Assembly: GCA_022496805.1 (NCBI GenBank)
Contig: CM040087.1
Coordinates: forward strand, 31,520,253-31,584,252
Direction of reading: 5' to 3'
DNA length: 64,000 bases
Source: Pohlia nutans
Lineage: Eukaryota > Streptophyta > Bryopsida > Bryales > Mniaceae
This document shows positions 62,122 through 64,000 of this stretch, piece by piece. The notes beneath the pieces were generated by a model. That model ran no database searches, had not been told where the DNA came from, and saw nothing but the letters and a program-made list of their open reading frames with translations. The position numbers and the translations under genes were made by a program. Within the stretch, counting starts at the first letter, position 1. The number at the start of each line of letters is the position of its first letter.

Positions 62122-63844
62122 AGTTAGAGATGTAGAGGTACCAAAAACCGTCCATCCCTGAAATGTTCACTCTGGCTACATGAGAATTTCGAGGTCTGAC
62201 CTAAAATGTAAGCCCTGTCAGTGGTTGGGAATTGGACCCGGTTGGAAATTGGGTCCTCTACCTTAGACATAACATTCAGTAACCTTCCTAGAGGCTGCCT
62301 TTTAGTTTCATCCACCTTTATATATGGAGTGACCAGTGTTTTGTAATTGAATGCACTATTGAATCAAATAAACAATTACAAAACACTGTTGAATTGTGAT
62401 TGAGTGAGTGAGTGAGTGCATGTGATTGCTGCTCACCATGGTTGATTGTTCTTGCTTGATGCCACGTGCCCCCATAGCTACTGATGTGATGTGGAATATC
62501 CGCCTACATCGTTTCATCAAAGGGATGAAATGATGTGGGATATTCCACATCATTGTGTTGGGGGAAGGTAGCACTCACAAAGGCTTTTGAATGTTATAAG
62601 AATTGTGGGGATTTGTTTGGGGATATGTTTGGGAGCAAAATCTGTTGAGATAAAATTTATTTTATCACTAAGGTAGGTGCACCCAATTCCAACAGTGTAC
62701 ACAATCCCAATAATTTCTACACAAAGTAGTCATTTTAGAACGTAAATCTAGGTAGACCATAGATAGCTTATCATTTTTGTCAACAAACAATAGAGGCTTT
62801 ATGATGTGCTTAAATTTGCATTTTAAAATGAATGTCGTGTTTAGAAATTATCAAAATTGGGTACAATGTCGGAATTGGGTGCTACTACCTTATGTACGGA
62901 TTTTTCATGTAATTTCAAAGCAAGAGGTTGTAGACCACTACTAGTGACAATTGACAACCTAATTTTTATTTTAAAGATGAGTGGGCATAAACATTTAGCT
63001 CACTCATGCTTACACCACTTTTGAATAACATCTTTTAAATCAAGTGTCCAACTATATAAAGCCTACATAGAGGCATCTTCAAGCTCCACTCTATAGCCGC
63101 TCATTCTAAAACTTGCACACTCAAACATGCAAGTGAAGAGATTTTGACCCTTAATATTTTGAGCATTTCTTTATCAAATCAAACAAACACTATCTTGTAG
63201 CAAATCTCAAGCGGATTTCAAAGAGCCTAATTTCATCTTTTAACTCCAAGTAGTTTGTGTTCTATGAGCATTTGAAGATCTAACGATTTTCACTTGGGAT
63301 TTGTCATATTTTGGTGATTGTGAACACAGTAGAATATTTGTTGAAAATGGATATGAGAATAATTGGAGCTCTCAATGTTTCGTTGGAGCTGGACGCTATT
63401 CTACGTGGTACGTCAAAAGTTGTTATAGAATGTCATGGAAGGGACCTCACAATATTTAAAGCAAAAAGCTAAGATCCTCTACGAGAACCTCTAGCTTGAA
63501 CCAAATCTCTTTAGAGTACTCTACACATTCCAAGGGTTCAATTCCTTGTAATCTACTCCCTCCATCCCGCAAAAAGACCTTGTTTTCATTGAAATACATG
63601 GCCTCTTCATAGCCATGTTGAGATCTCAAATTGTTCACTCTACAAAGGGCATATTGACTGTGTACTTGATGAAGCCAATCTTTGGTTCATAGATCCGCTC
63701 AAGAGTACAAATGGGGGTGTCAAGGTGCAAGCTTACGAGGCGACACTCTACTGTGCAATTCCTACGTGGTGGCATCCGCAATCTACGCTCACAATTGCAA
63801 GACTCTCACCAAAATAGTTGCCTTCACCTCTTGAATTGAAATCA
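62122..63844. other. gene-free spacer
   Basis: It holds the inverted copy (62280-62560) of the repeat at 8799-9035, a GTGAGTGAGTGAGTGAGTG run at 62399-62418, and a Stowaway-like terminus CTCCCTCCATCCCG near 63556. No gene recognised. Confidence 0.45.
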
Positions 63845-64000
63845 CCACCGCCTTTCAAGGAGACGGGGGCACACCCTAGCTCAAAAGCTCAAATCGAAAT
63901 CACGGGCTTTTGCCACCGCCCTTCAAGGAGACGGGGGCACGCTCTTGCTCAAAAGCTCAAATTGAAATCACGGGCCTTTGCCACCGCCCTTCAAGGAGAC
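63845..64000. repeat. 68-bp tandem repeat running off the window
   Basis: CCACCGCC plus TTCAAGGAGACGGGGGCAC begins at 63845, 63913 and 63981, a constant 68-bp period with few differences. The array is cut by the window end. Confidence 0.85.

Overview
This is nuclear DNA of a land plant. Three host genes set that scope: a jasmonate-ZIM (JAZ/TIFY) repressor on the minus strand at 9.7-12.3 kb, a FAM32A-type spliceosomal protein on the plus strand at 38.8-41.3 kb, and a single-exon calmodulin-like (CML) gene on the plus strand at 59.35-60.3 kb. JAZ proteins are a land-plant family. Genes are sparse, the spacers are AT-rich, and the mobile elements (Tc1 DD34E, piggyBac-like, a LINE with two endonucleases) are unusual for flowering plants. 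I would guess a non-seed plant or another lineage with a repeat-rich genome, but the sequence does not fix the taxon. A fourth, unrecognised four-exon gene or pseudogene lies at 60.8-62.1 kb.

The central feature is a full-length non-LTR retrotransposon of about 12.56 kb (24450-37011, minus strand). It is flanked by an exact 11-bp target-site duplication (GATAATATTCA at 24439-24449 and 37012-37022). ORF1 is a charged protein with a C-terminal coiled coil. ORF2 contains, in order: a low-complexity leader, a 2A-type motif (GDIESNPGP), an APE-type endonuclease, reverse transcriptase, a Cys/His cluster, a segment resembling a degenerate PCIF1-type methyltransferase, RNase H, a CCHC finger and a PD-(D/E)xK (RLE-like) nuclease. 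One in-frame TAA separates the last three modules from the rest. ORF2 has no ATG near its start. It overlaps the end of ORF1 in the -1 frame, right at an A_AAA_AAT heptamer. Two endonucleases in one element is the signature of the Dualen/RandI LINEs described from green algae. The element ends in (ATCT)n rather than poly(A), and eight short solo copies of its 3' tail are scattered through the window.

Most of the remaining DNA is miniature inverted-repeat elements. One large set ends in CCCCTAAA...TTTAGGGG and is flanked by TTAA, the hallmark of piggyBac-type transposition. Two pairs of occupied and empty paralogous sites inside this window show the TTAA duplication directly. A second set has TAA/TTA duplications and GAGCAT or GGGCC ends (PIF/Harbinger-like). 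There are also Stowaway-like and long-armed foldback elements, often nested (5.6-8.0 kb, 16.4-18.7 kb, 55.9-59.1 kb). A 1587-bp Tc1/mariner element with a DD34E transposase broken by a single TAG sits at 41929-43515.

Layout: 1-9.5 kb MITE-rich spacer; 9.7-12.5 kb JAZ gene and its promoter; 12.7-24.4 kb AT-rich nested repeats; 24.4-37.0 kb the LINE; 37.1-38.3 kb MITEs; 38.8-41.3 kb FAM32A gene; 41.4-43.5 kb DNA transposons; 43.7-59.1 kb repeats, including a foldback element with a polypurine minisatellite; 59.2-60.3 kb CML gene; 60.8-62.1 kb unknown four-exon model; 62.1-64 kb spacer ending in a 68-bp tandem repeat that runs off the window.
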